Shown here piece after piece: positions 53,338 to 62,139 of a DNA stretch of 64,000 nt. Source of the DNA: a virus; the IMG/VR virus record IMGVR_UViG_3300045125_000064, positions 108,866 to 172,865 of that record; one strand, 5' to 3'. Below the pieces are notes generated by a model that was not told where the DNA came from, did no database searches, and was given only the letters and a program-made list of their open reading frames with translations. The position numbers were made by a program, and so were the translations under genes. Numbering within the stretch: the first letter of the stretch is position 1; every line of letters begins with the position of its first letter.

Positions 53338-53523
53338 TGAACAAGACCTACAAATTACGATGCTGGAAACTAGGATTCGAGAGAATACTCATTTAGCTTC
53401 GGAGAATATAAACTCATTGACTTTAGAGAAAACTTAACAGAACAGGATATTGAGAATATAAAAGAATATTATTTAGAAAAATATGGACCTTTTATAGAAT
53501 TTGATCTAACAGAAGAACAATAA
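53338..53523 (+). CDS. Small hypothetical protein, reconstructed
   Basis: YKLRCWKLGFE, then EYSFSFGEYKLIDFRENLTE and a short helix. About 61 residues; frameshift near 53385. Confidence 0.45.
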
Positions 53524-53524
53524 A

Positions 53525-53883
53525 ATGAAGAAAAACATCCACAATCAATATCTTTGTGATAAGATAAAAGAAATGAAGGAAAAGGGAGAAGCTTGGATTT
53601 CTTGGGGTCATCTAAGAATGAAGATTGTTCCATTTTCCATTGAGGAATGGCCAAATACCATAACGATTCTTGCAATCCAAATGGGAATGAAACTTATATT
53701 GTTTCACATAAAGGAAAACTTAGACTCTTATCTTACAATGGATACAAAGACCTCTGGGAAACATTTGAACATTGGCCCCTTGGTAGAATTGGAGAAAACT
53801 GGAAAAGATTTTATTCTTCTCCCAAGAAAGTCAGAGCAACTGTTGCTGAGATTCATTTGAGGCCAAAAAATGAAGAAATCTGA
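53525..53883 (+). CDS. Hypothetical protein, paralogue of 26681, reconstructed
   Basis: KGEAWISWGHLRMKIVPFS, then after a frameshift near 53645 YIVSHKGKLRLLSYNGYKDL and KKVRATVAEIHLRPKNEEI. About 119 residues. Confidence 0.5.
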
Positions 53884-54187
53884 AGCCAAACGATCAGAAT
53901 ATTGGTTCATTAGAGATAAGTCCAAACCTCAGAAATATAGGAAATTCATCAAAGTTATTTTATATGTTCATCCAACAAGAGTGAGCATTCAAACTTGGGA
54001 TTCTTCCAATAAACAACATTCAAACTGGAATTTGAGAGAAATCAGCTATCTTGATTATCATACAAAGCAGCAAAAGACAAAAGACCTTAATTGGGCAATC
54101 AAAAAATATTTAAAATGGATCAAAAATGTCAAATATTCTAAAAACACTCGAACAAAAAGCAGCTTATTTCCCCTCCTAAATTTGTGA
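53870..54187 (+). CDS. Basic hypothetical protein
   Basis: About 105 residues; Lys/Arg-rich (YWFIRDKSKPQKYRKFIKVI, NWAIKKYLKWIK). The true end may be earlier because it overlaps the next gene by 60 bases. Confidence 0.45.
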   Translation: MKKSEAKRSEYWFIRDKSKPQKYRKFIKVILYVHPTRVSIQTWDSSNKQHSNWNLREISYLDYHTKQQKTKDLNWAIKKYLKWIKNVKYSKNTRTKSSLFPLLNL

Positions 54188-55050
54188 TTGAGGGAACACA
54201 ATATCTTGTCCACATGGGTTCTGATGCTTATGGAGTTTCATCCAATTCATCAGATATTGATGCATATGGATTTTGCATTCCTCCAAAGTCATATATCTTT
54301 CCTCATTTGTCTGGAGAGATTGAAGGCTTTGGAAAACAAGAACCAAAGGTTCGCTCAATTCCAGAACCACCATATTCTCAATAAAGACAATGGGAAAGAA
54401 TATGATCTGGCAATCTATAACATTGTGAAGTATTTCCGACTATGTGCTACGAGAACAATCCAAACATGATTGATTCATTGTTTTGTTCCTCAGAGTGTTC
54501 TTCATTGCACAAGAGATTGGCAATATGGTCGAGACAATCGAAAGAAGTTCTTGACAAAAGAAGCATGGTTCAAATTTAAGGGATATGCTTATGCTCAAAT
54601 GTCAAAGATTGATGTTAAGTCAGAAAATGGCGTTGTGCCAAAAGCGAAAAGAGAGCAAAGATTTTCTAGCCTATGGATATGATACAAAATTTGCGTATCA
54701 TCTTTTAAGACTTCTTGGGGAAGCTGAAATGATCTTGATTGAGAACGATCTTGACCTTGAAAGGAACAGAGAACAACTTAAATCCATTCGCAGAGGTGAA
54801 TGGACTCTTGAACAAGTAAAAGAAGCTTTCTATAGTAAAGAAAAACAACTTGAAGAAGCATATGTGAAATGCACTCTTCCAAACACAAGACATGATACAG
54901 AGGATGTCCTAAAGCAACTTTTGATTGATTGCCTGGAAGAATATTATGGTTCTTTGGAAGAGTGTATTCTCGTTCCAAATCCAGAAAAGCTTCTTCTTTC
55001 TCAAGTGTATGAATTGTTAAACAAAACAGAAACAAGTTTGGAGGTTGAGA
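54126..55050 (+). CDS. Nucleotidyltransferase-superfamily protein, reconstructed
   Basis: HMGSDAYGVSSNSSDIDAYG is the GS...DxD nucleotidyltransferase motif (MNT/COG3541 type). It continues across frames: YDLAIYNIVKYFRLC, NNPNMIDSLF, FVPQSVLHCTRDWQYGRDNR, KRESKDFLAYGYDTKFAYHL and LLRLLGEAEMILI. About 300 residues with frameshifts near 54165, 54345, 54455, 54490 and 54655. Predicted to transfer a nucleotide to an unknown target; widespread in large phages. Confidence 0.65.
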
Positions 55051-55351
55051 TGAAAGATTTCTTGAAGGTGTTGGCGTTCTTGTATCCGCTCTATTCGTTT
55101 GTTTGTGCATTGCTTACATTGGCTGGCATGTCCATTCTGTATTTTTTTATTCAGACCTAAAAGTGGTCAAGAGTTTTGATTCAGATTATAAGCTTTTGGT
55201 CCAAAGTAATGCAGACTCCAAACTATTCTGGGTTTGTCTGCCTGCAAAATCAAACAGTAACAATCAAATAATTTTAAGAGGTTTAAATGGAAGGGTTTTT
55301 TTATCTATGCATTTATGTTTTTGGAATTATTGTAGGATATGTTCTGAATGA
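55050..55351 (+). CDS. Membrane-anchored hypothetical protein, reconstructed
   Basis: Strong SD GGAGG before ATG 55050. The best reading shifts frame after the second codon: FLEGVGVLVSALFVCLCIAY (membrane helix), then VVKSFDSDYKLLVQSNADSK and WVCLPAKSNSNNQIILRGL. About 95 residues. Confidence 0.45.
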
Positions 55352-55558
55352 TTTTTATCTCAGATGGCAATGGATAAAGAAAAGAAAGTGTGCTAGTTTT
55401 TCTGATTTTATAAGTTGCTGGAGGTTTCCTCGGAATATACGATTGCTTCAATGATATCAATTACTTTTTGGCCTATTGTTGCACCAGCTTTGGTTCCTGG
55501 ATTTCTGTTTTATAAATTGGTCAATTATGTGTTCAATAAGATTGTGAGAGACGTTTAG
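55287..55558 (+). CDS. Membrane protein, reconstructed
   Basis: FFYLCIYVFGIIVGYVLNDF, then after a frameshift near 55410 SSEYTIASMISITFWPIVAP and ALVPGFLFYKLVNYVFNKIV. About 90 residues with three hydrophobic segments. Confidence 0.45.
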
Positions 55559-55624
55559 ATATAACATGGATTTAAAACAACTCAGCAATAACCCAGCTAT
55601 TATGACCCCTCCTTTCACTTTTTC

Positions 55625-55653
55625 TTGACAAGGTGCTGGGGATCTGGTATAAT
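55625..55653 (+). promoter_or_regulatory. sigma-70-like promoter, extended -10
   Basis: TTGACA, 17-bp spacer, TATAAT with CTGG before it: the closest match to consensus in the window. Confidence 0.88.
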
Positions 55654-55660
55654 GTGAATA

Positions 55661-55679
55661 AGCCCAGGGACAATGGGCT
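55661..55679 (+). promoter_or_regulatory. 5' leader hairpin
   Basis: AGCCCA (55661-55666) pairs perfectly with TGGGCT (55674-55679), loop GGGACAA, starting eight bases after the -10 box, i.e. at the very 5' end of the transcript. Confidence 0.55.
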
Positions 55680-55695
55680 GTTGGAATAAGGCAAA

Positions 55696-56882
55696 ATGAA
55701 CCAAGAATTCCAGAAAGAAATTGAGGAAATCGAGGCAGAAATTCCTCTTGAGCAACAAGAAGAAGTTCTGAAAATGCTTCAAAAGCTTGAAAAGAGGGCA
55801 AAAGATAAATTGCATTCTTTCATTGGTTGGACCTTTTCTCCTGTTTATTTCAAAGAAATTGAATGGGCAGGACTCTCAATGAAACGAGAAGTTGTGAAAG
55901 TCACAATTGTCTTTGAGACATTGAAGATTCCTGGCTGGGATATTGTTGCCATTATTGATCATGTTGCCACAGTTGAAGGCAATTTGATTTATAAATTCAA
56001 TGACAACCATGATATTCCTGAATTCTATCGTTTCTGCGAACCCAACTGTCAGCATTGTCTGATTCAACGTCAAAGGGAATAAGACCACTCTGCTTTATGC
56101 TGAGGAATCCAAAACCTTTTATCAAGTTGGAAGCACTTGTGTCAAGGATTTCACAGGGATTTGATCCTGAGATTCTTTTGCAATTGCTGGAATGGAAACG
56201 TGATTTCATTCAATCCTTTGGGGAATGGGAGAATTTTATTCCCTCTGATCCGTCCTTCTTCTTTTGTAATCTGCAATCCGCTGTTTCTGTTTCATTCGCA
56301 ATGATTAAGAAATGGGGATTCAGGAAGTCTCAGAGAACAATCAACTTCCTCTGCTGTTTATGATTATTTGTATTCCTTCAAAAAGAACAAGCTTTATGAG
56401 GAATTGCAATTTCCAACAGCGATCAGATTCAAGAAATCATTGACTTTGTAAAAGGTCTTGATTCCAAGAACAATGAATATATTCACAATTGCAAGACCAT
56501 TTTTGCAAGCGATATGGTCAAGCCAAAGCACTTTGGTTTTGTTGCATCTGCTGTAAATCTTTGGTTTAAGAACCAGCAACAGCAGAAGAAAGATGAGGGA
56601 TTCGATATTGTCAATGAATTCCCTGATTTGGAAATTGGAGACAAGGGAACAAATATGTTCCAGCTTATGTCAAAATATCAAACAGAAGGAATTTATGGCA
56701 TCACAACAATCTATCGTTTGCTTTCTCCAGAGGGCCACATTTATGTTTGGTTTTCTTCTGGAGCAGACAAGATTGGTGAATGGGATGGATTCAAGGTTCT
56801 TTCTTTCAAGGTGAAAGACAAGAAGATCTGGAAAGATGAACACCAGACATATATTTTCTATGTAGAAAGAGGTGGAATAGCT
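55696..56882 (+). CDS. Conserved phage hypothetical protein, reconstructed
   Basis: About 395 residues across frames. EIEEIEAEIPLEQQEEVLKM, CEPNCQHCLIQRQR, then SKTFYQVGSTCVKDFTGFDP, LLEWKRDFIQSFGEWEN, and from 56514 LEIGDKGTNMFQLMSKYQTE with FKVLSFKVKDKKIWKDEHQT. The CxHC...CxxR pattern and QVGStC segment are shared by proteins in many large phages, function unknown to me. Its 3' end runs into the HNH gene, suggesting insertion of that element. Confidence 0.6.
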
Positions 56883-57223
56883 TGGATAAAGAAAGAAAAT
56901 CGAATATGTAAAACCTGTGAAAAATCATTCATCTATAACTATAGATGGAAAAAGAAAGAAAGATTGCTGCACAGCTTGCTTCTCAAAAGAAAAGAGAAGG
57001 AAGATGAAACAAAGAGCAATTGCATATATGGGTGGAAAGTGTCAATCTTGTGGATATGATAAATGTCCAGCAGCATTGCAATTTCATCACCTTAAACACA
57101 ACAGAAAAGGACTTCCATTTTTCTGAATCCGTGTCAAAGAGTTGGAAGGATATTGTTGAGGAATTGAAGAAATGTGTTATGTTGTGTGCAAATTGCCATG
57201 CTGAAACACATTTCAATGCTTAA
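56883..57223 (+). CDS. HNH homing endonuclease, reconstructed
   Basis: ICKTCEKSFIYNYRWKKK, CCTACFSKEKRRKMKQRAIA, then MGGKCQSCGYDKCPAALQFH with HLKHN, and CVMLCANCHAETHF: a complete HNH core with paired Cys. Frameshifts near 56890, 56945 and 57100. About 110 residues. Inserted at the end of the preceding gene. Start uncertain (TTG 56883 after AGAGG). Confidence 0.75.
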
Positions 57224-57251
57224 ATTTATTTTTAACCAAAGGAGAATGCTC

Positions 57252-57824
57252 ATGATTTGCAAGAATTGTCATAATGATGTTGATCCAAATGATATGGTAT
57301 ATGGTCTGTGTCTTGTTTGTGAAGGACAAGAGGATCATTCATATTTTTCTCCTGTTAAAGACCTTCACAAGTTTGCTGGAAAGTCAAAGAAACAACGTGA
57401 AATCCTTCTTCAAATTAAAGGGTCTGATGTTAAGTCAAATTTCTTTCCAAGTGTTAAGGGGGAAGAAATCAAAGTGAAAAATAGAGAATTTCGAACAATC
57501 ATTGGACTTCAATTTGAGAAACCGTGGAACTGCGAAAATGATGAATATGACACATGGGTTTGCTATTTGACCAACGATATTCGAATTGAAATTGAATGTT
57601 GGCCTCACATTGATCCATATGAACCTTTTGAAATAGATATAAGACCAGAAGAAATTGGGTTTATGGCAAGAGTCTTTCTTAAAGACCCAACAACGAATAA
57701 TATCAACTATTTTGGAGATGAATATCCAGTTGCAGAAGAATTTCATCAAGAATCAAAACACGCAGTTTCAAATGCGTTAAACTCAGCATCATTTTTCTTT
57801 GAATATTATCACAAAGGTAATTGA
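57252..57824 (+). CDS. Zinc-ribbon hypothetical protein
   Basis: 190 residues, intact, SD GGAG. ICKNCHNDVDPNDM with CLVCEG forms an N-terminal zinc ribbon; the rest is alpha/beta (WNCENDEYDTWVCYLTNDIR). Unknown. Confidence 0.6.
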   Translation: MICKNCHNDVDPNDMVYGLCLVCEGQEDHSYFSPVKDLHKFAGKSKKQREILLQIKGSDVKSNFFPSVKGEEIKVKNREFRTIIGLQFEKPWNCENDEYDTWVCYLTNDIRIEIECWPHIDPYEPFEIDIRPEEIGFMARVFLKDPTTNNINYFGDEYPVAEEFHQESKHAVSNALNSASFFFEYYHKGN

Positions 57825-57864
57825 AGATGTGAGAGCAAAAACAAAAGAATTTGAGGAAAAATAA

Positions 57865-58566
57865 ATGTCAATGATATACATGACTTCCGATTGTCATTTT
57901 TCGCACTCTAACATTATTAAGTATTGCAACAGACCCTTTCAATCTGTTGAGGAAATGAATGAAAAACTTATTGAAAACTTTAACAACACAGTTCAAAAAG
58001 ATGATGTGGTTTTTATTCTGGGCGATTTTGCAATGGGCAAAAGGGATGTGATTCCATCATTGTTGTCAAGGCTTAATGGAAGAATCATTCTGATTGCTGG
58101 AAATCATGACCATAAGAAATCTCGCAATTGTTTTCTGGAAGTTTATGATAGTGCTGTTCTGACATTTCCGGTTGTTGCAAAAGAGGTGAATTTCAAGAAT
58201 CCAATGAAAGGATTTGAAGATGATCGCTTCTTTGATGGTGGAGAACAATCAACCATTTCCTTTGGGTTGGTTCATATTCCTCACCAGCAAAGGGAACATT
58301 TTAAGGATATGAAACTGAATGGTGTTCTTTGTGGACACATTCATAACCTATGGATTTCATTGAACAAAGATTCAGAAATTCCAGATGATTATGGAGCCTC
58401 AGAAGGTCTGAGGAATGAAAAAACAAAGGCTCTATTCCCAACTCTTAATGTTGGGGTTGATGTTCATGATTATCGACCAATTAACATAAACCAAGTTCTT
58501 GGTTATTTTGGAATGGAGTCAATTCCAGATTTTCGCATTGAATCATTTGTCTTTGAGGGGAAATAA
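57865..58566 (+). CDS. Metallophosphoesterase
   Basis: 233 residues, intact. YMTSDCHFSHSNII (DxH), FILGDFAMG (GD), LIAGNHDHKK (GNHD), VHIPH and LCGHIHNLW (GHxH). Calcineurin-like fold with the HFSH-type start common in phage phosphoesterases. Substrate unknown; second of two in the window. Confidence 0.85.
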   Translation: MSMIYMTSDCHFSHSNIIKYCNRPFQSVEEMNEKLIENFNNTVQKDDVVFILGDFAMGKRDVIPSLLSRLNGRIILIAGNHDHKKSRNCFLEVYDSAVLTFPVVAKEVNFKNPMKGFEDDRFFDGGEQSTISFGLVHIPHQQREHFKDMKLNGVLCGHIHNLWISLNKDSEIPDDYGASEGLRNEKTKALFPTLNVGVDVHDYRPININQVLGYFGMESIPDFRIESFVFEGK

Positions 58567-58571
58567 ATAAA

Positions 58572-59039
58572 ATGAAACTTGTTGTTATTCAGTTCTTTTT
58601 GACAATGGCATTTGCTCTCAAGCATTTCGTTGCAGATTATCCTCTGCAAACACCATCAATGCTAAAGAAATTCTCTCCAGACTGGCGAGAGTGGACAAAT
58701 GCATTGATGAAGCATGTTGGAGTGCATGGCTTTTTCACATTCCTCATTGCTTGGTGGGCAACAACAATTCTGTCTCTTGGTCATTCCAATTTGCAGAATG
58801 TTTGCTTTGCCATTGCTTTGGCAGACTTTAACGCAATTGTCCATTTTGTCATGGATCGCTTGAAGGCCAGCCCAAACCTATTGGGCAAATATAAAGCTTT
58901 GTCTGCCAAGGAGTTTGCCACAGCAACTCCAACTCAGATCAAGCATAATACTTGGTTCTGGTGGAGTCTGGGACTTGATCAAATGGTTCATCATCTTACA
59001 GACCTTATCTGTGCCTTTGCCATCATTCTGTGGTTGTGA
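58572..59039 (+). CDS. DUF3307-like membrane protein
   Basis: 155 residues, intact. ALKHFVADYPLQT at the start, HVGVHGFFTFLIAWW, DFNAIVHFVMDRLK and LDQMVHHLTDLICAFAIILW: His-rich membrane helices as in DUF3307 proteins found in many phages. Possibly metal-binding, function unknown. Confidence 0.7.
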   Translation: MKLVVIQFFLTMAFALKHFVADYPLQTPSMLKKFSPDWREWTNALMKHVGVHGFFTFLIAWWATTILSLGHSNLQNVCFAIALADFNAIVHFVMDRLKASPNLLGKYKALSAKEFATATPTQIKHNTWFWWSLGLDQMVHHLTDLICAFAIILWL

Positions 59040-59058
59040 TCTTTTTTTGTTGAGGAAT

Positions 59059-59087
59059 TTGACACCAATTCAATGGTGTGGTAGACT
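59059..59087 (+). promoter_or_regulatory. sigma-70-like promoter with a third type of spacer palindrome
   Basis: TTGACA, 17-bp spacer, TAGACT. ACACCA (59062-59067) and TGGTGT (59074-59079) are perfect inverted repeats around ATTCAA. Confidence 0.82.
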
Positions 59088-59096
59088 GTGTGGAGC

Positions 59097-59112
59097 GGCA
59101 AGGAAACCTGCC
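59097..59112 (+). promoter_or_regulatory. 5' leader hairpin
   Basis: GGC-A-AGG pairs with CCT-GCC (one bulged A), loop AAA, starting about nine bases after the -10 of the 59059 promoter. Confidence 0.45.
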
Positions 59113-59143
59113 ATTTGCCCAAAGCAGACAAAGGAATTCCTAA

Positions 59144-59578
59144 ATGGATCTCATCATTCCGCCGAATTATGAAGGAATGTCAAAGAAAAAGCAAGGGTAC
59201 TTTGCTCTTGCTGCAAAGACTGCGAATGAAAGCACTTATGGGAATTATCGTCATGGTGCTGTGCTGGTCAAAGGTGGCAATGTTATTTCAATTGGTTTCA
59301 ATCGGAATTCTCATTGTACCTTTGCCCAAAGGTTTCGCAAAGAACAAGAAGGCAATGCAACCCTTCATGCTGAATTGTCTGCAATTCTTGGATTGGATAA
59401 ATCTCAAACAAGGAATGCAGATATTTATGTTGTAAGGGTTGGAAATCTTGGAGATTTCAAAATGTCCAAACCTTGCCCTATGTGTTTTCAAGCCTTGAAG
59501 TTTGTTGGTGTTTCCAGAGCATTTTTCTCCATTGATGAACAGTCTTGGGGAATGATCAAGCTTTTAGCAACTCTTTGA
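59144..59578 (+). CDS. Cytidine/deoxycytidylate deaminase-like protein
   Basis: 144 residues, intact. GAVLVKGGNVISIGFNRNS, LHAELSAI (HAE, zinc and proton shuttle) and KPCPMCFQALK (PCxxC zinc ligands). Would deaminate a (deoxy)cytidine nucleotide, feeding dUMP/dTMP synthesis together with the dUTPase; an RNA-editing target cannot be excluded. Start ATG 59144. Confidence 0.8.
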   Translation: MDLIIPPNYEGMSKKKQGYFALAAKTANESTYGNYRHGAVLVKGGNVISIGFNRNSHCTFAQRFRKEQEGNATLHAELSAILGLDKSQTRNADIYVVRVGNLGDFKMSKPCPMCFQALKFVGVSRAFFSIDEQSWGMIKLLATL

Positions 59579-59596
59579 TAATTTGGGAGAAATATC

Positions 59597-59860
59597 ATGA
59601 CCAGCAAGATTTATCGCAATGCTCGTGAAATGAGGCAGTTTATGAAAGAATCTACTCTTGATGAGCTGGAACAAAAATTCTTTGATCAATGTTATGATGC
59701 AATTTCAGACGCTGCTTCTGAAGGAAAACCCAATGTTGATCTTTTTATTCCGGAGATATAGGAAAGGTTCTTGTTAAATTGAGGAATCTGGAATATATTG
59801 TTTTAAAAATGAGCGTGGATGGGTTTTCCTATCGAATTAATTGGGATGTTCTTGGTTGAT
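59597..59860 (+). CDS. Hypothetical protein, reconstructed
   Basis: SKIYRNAREMRQFMKESTLD, then after a frameshift near 59755 GDIGKVLVKLRNLEYIVLKM and SVDGFSYRINWDVLG. About 87 residues, SD GGGAG. Confidence 0.5.
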
Positions 59861-59877
59861 CTTTGGAGATAAACAAA

Positions 59878-60208
59878 ATGCCAATCACAGTCTCTAAAGC
59901 AGTGATAGTGGAATTATCTGGAGAAGAACAATCTCTTGCCGCATATTTGTGCAATTCATTCTGTTGATGCAGATGATTTGATTGACCTTCAAGAAGGTGA
60001 ATTCTATTTTGTTGAGAAGAATGGAAAGGCTTATTTTGGTGATAAGTTTTATCCCAAACTTTCCAGCAGGTCTGTATTTGACAGGATGATGGGTTCAAAA
60101 GGTTTGAAAAAGAATGAGGAGGAAATTGCAACCAAACTGCTTTATCAAGGCTTGGAAGCAAATCTGAACTGTTTATGGTGCATTGAAACAAGCAAAGCAA
60201 TTGAATGA
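59878..60208 (+). CDS. Hypothetical protein, reconstructed
   Basis: ITVSKAVIVELSGEEQSLAA, then DADDLIDLQEGEFYFVEKNG and RMMGSKGLKKNEEEIATKLL. About 110 residues; another frame at the end (KQLNEAFWDAVWKRINNF) may be its real C-terminus, extending to about 60255. Confidence 0.45.
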
Positions 60209-60271
60209 AGCATTCTGGGATGCAGTTTGGAAAAGAATCAATAACTTTTTAAGGAGAAGGAATTCCAAAAA

Positions 60272-60974
60272 ATGGAAGAGCAGAAGGGTTATGATCGTCG
60301 TTGAACATTTGAAAGATGCTGGCTTTTATGATGGTCGTTTTTCGCTCAAGGGCAATCATCGCCAAAAAGAAGCAAGCAGAGAAAAAGCTTGCAAGAATGT
60401 TCGCTGGGATGATTATGAAGATGATGAATTTGATGAGGAAAACGATGAAGTTGAAACTCAATCAGAAGGTTCGAAGCTCTTTGACAATTTGTTTTCAACC
60501 AACAACACAAAACCAGTTGCTCCATTTGAAGTCAGTTCTGGTGATTGATTCCTCAAAGAATTCGGAAGATGCTGGGGATATAACATTGTGGATTCAAAAG
60601 GGCAACTTCTTCTATCATCCTCAGAAGGATTAAAGCAAATGCAAATCTTTAAGGCTTCCAGTCTTAATCCAGCAAATAAACCTCAAAAGACTTCAACGGA
60701 AGTTCCAGTTTACAAAACTGTCAAGTCTAAAACAACAAGAATCAAAGCTTCTTCCAGAAAAGCAAATGGAATTCTTGGGCTTTCAATGAGGGAAGGTCAG
60801 AAGTTTTCCTTCAAGGTTTCATCTTCCATTTATCTCGAATCTTTCAAAGATTCCACAGAAAATGGAAACAATTCATCGCAACAATCTGAAAGCAAAGCTG
60901 CTCAAGATTGCTCAGGAAAAACTCAACCGTTTTCTGGTATCATTGAGGTTGATTTAAATGAAGAATCTTCTTGA
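60272..60974 (+). CDS. Acidic hypothetical protein with in-frame TGA, reconstructed
   Basis: SD AAGGAG before ATG 60272; frameshift near 60300. EHLKDAGFYDGRFSLKGNH, the acidic DDYEDDEFDEENDE, then APFEVSSGD, an in-frame TGA (60546), and continuing sense FLKEFGRCWGYNIVDSKGQL and VYKTVKSKTTRIKASSRKA. Either two genes or one of about 230 residues with a stop by error or readthrough. Confidence 0.45.
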
Positions 60975-61281
60975 CTGGTTTGAAAAGAATTTAAATCTGA
61001 TTGGATTTGGCTGTGTTATTATGACAATTCTAATTGGATTTGGTCAAATCCTAGATAAGCTTAATGGTGGCCCTGAATCTTTATCTTCCAACAGCCATTT
61101 TTGTTGCATCTATGGCAATGTTTATGTTGGCTGGAACAATCATTTTTGCTCTCTTTTCTTTTGAATTGAAAATCAATGTTCAGATTGAAAATCAAAAGAA
61201 AGATGGGGACCGATCCCTGACCCTTTGATGACATTGCCAAATTGGCAACCAACAAAAGAATGTTCAAGAACAACCTCAATA
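60958..61281 (+). CDS. Two-helix membrane protein, reconstructed
   Basis: LIGFGCVIMTILIGFGQIL, then after a frameshift near 61075 LPTAIFVASMAMFMLAGTII with FALFSFELKINVQIENQKK, and possibly FDDIAKLATNKRMFKNNLNM. About 107 residues. SD GAGG. Confidence 0.45.
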
Positions 61282-61295
61282 TGAGGTGAATTGAA

Positions 61296-61432
61296 ATGAA
61301 TGACACCAAAAGATTCATCCATACTTCCTCCGATTTCATTATGTTGGATTGAATGAATTCGAACGATTTTGAATCCAATAAGATTGACGTTCGCCTTGAT
61401 CTTGAACCGATGGCAAATCTGCTCAAGAAATG
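61296..61432 (+). CDS. Small protein with in-frame TGA
   Basis: DTKRFIHTSSDFIMLD, TGA at 61350, then in the same frame SNDFESNKIDVRLDLEPMAN and LLKK. Two peptides or one 45-residue protein. Confidence 0.35.
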
Positions 61433-61570
61433 AAAACTCTTGAGGAACTTTATAACTTTGGCAATTTCATTTCTGGGAATGATTTGCTTGAAATCAAGCC
61501 TCAGTCCATTGAAATGGTGGATATTGTCAATTATGCCAGCGATTATCACAAGATTTGCTATGAGGCATAA
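61430..61570 (+). CDS. 46-residue hypothetical protein
   Basis: ATGA overlap. KTLEELYNFGNFISGNDLLE, then IEMVDIVNYASDYHKICYEA. Coding-like composition. Confidence 0.45.
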   Translation: MKTLEELYNFGNFISGNDLLEIKPQSIEMVDIVNYASDYHKICYEA

Positions 61571-61571
61571 G

Positions 61572-61718
61572 ATGATTGAAATAAAATATATTGTTAAAAC
61601 GTGGAACTTAAAATCATTTGATATTGTGATATTTGGAATGAGAATGGATCGAATGCCAATCATCATTACTTCTTTGTTTAACCCAAAGACATTAAAGCGC
61701 AGAATCAATCAAATTTGA
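61572..61718 (+). CDS. Small hypothetical protein
   Basis: About 48 residues (IEIKYIVKTWNLKSFDIVIF); frameshifts likely after 61620, where another frame reads WNENGSNANHHYFFV. Extent uncertain. Confidence 0.35.
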   Translation: MIEIKYIVKTWNLKSFDIVIFGMRMDRMPIIITSLFNPKTLKRRINQI

Positions 61719-61760
61719 ATAATATGATATTGACGGATATTGTGGGGATGATTAATAAAA

Positions 61761-61928
61761 ATGACTATCAAACTAACACTTGAACATTGGAACAATGTTC
61801 CAGGTTGGAGAAAAGCAGCAACAATCATATCCAGAAAGGGAGATTTGCTGTGGGGATATCAGTTGAAATTGAAGCTGGATGATAAGATTGTCGAAACAAA
61901 TGGACTTGTTCGCCCTTATGGAGCTTAA
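61761..61928 (+). CDS. 55-residue hypothetical protein
   Basis: IKLTLEHWNNVPGWRKAATI, then GYQLKLKLDDKIVETNGLVR. Overlaps the next ATG. Confidence 0.45.
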   Translation: MTIKLTLEHWNNVPGWRKAATIISRKGDLLWGYQLKLKLDDKIVETNGLVRPYGA

Positions 61929-62139
61929 GACCTTTTCGTCTTTTAAGATCAATGATTCTATTCGGATTGTGAGAGGTATTTCCTCCCATTGTGGAAAGAG
62001 CGGAATTATCAAAGGTTTTGAGCCTGGTGGTGGTGTCCTTGTTTCTGTTGATGGAAACGAAGAATATTTCACCAGAATCACCTGTGTTAAGGGAATAAAC
62101 AAATGTGCTACAAGAAATCTGCATATATATTTTTGCTGA
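61918..62139 (+). CDS. KOW-like small protein
   Basis: KINDSIRIVRGISSHCGKSG and IIKGFEPGGGVLVSVDGNEE, resembling a KOW/SH3 barrel. The end is uncertain because the next gene starts at 62103; an indel probably hides a stop near 62096. Confidence 0.45.
   Translation: MELKTFSSFKINDSIRIVRGISSHCGKSGIIKGFEPGGGVLVSVDGNEEYFTRITCVKGINKCATRNLHIYFC

Noticed and set aside
55566-55628. 20-residue ORF (MDLKQLSNNPAIMTPPFTFS)
   Set aside because: It ends inside the 55625 promoter -35 region, has no SD and no other support.
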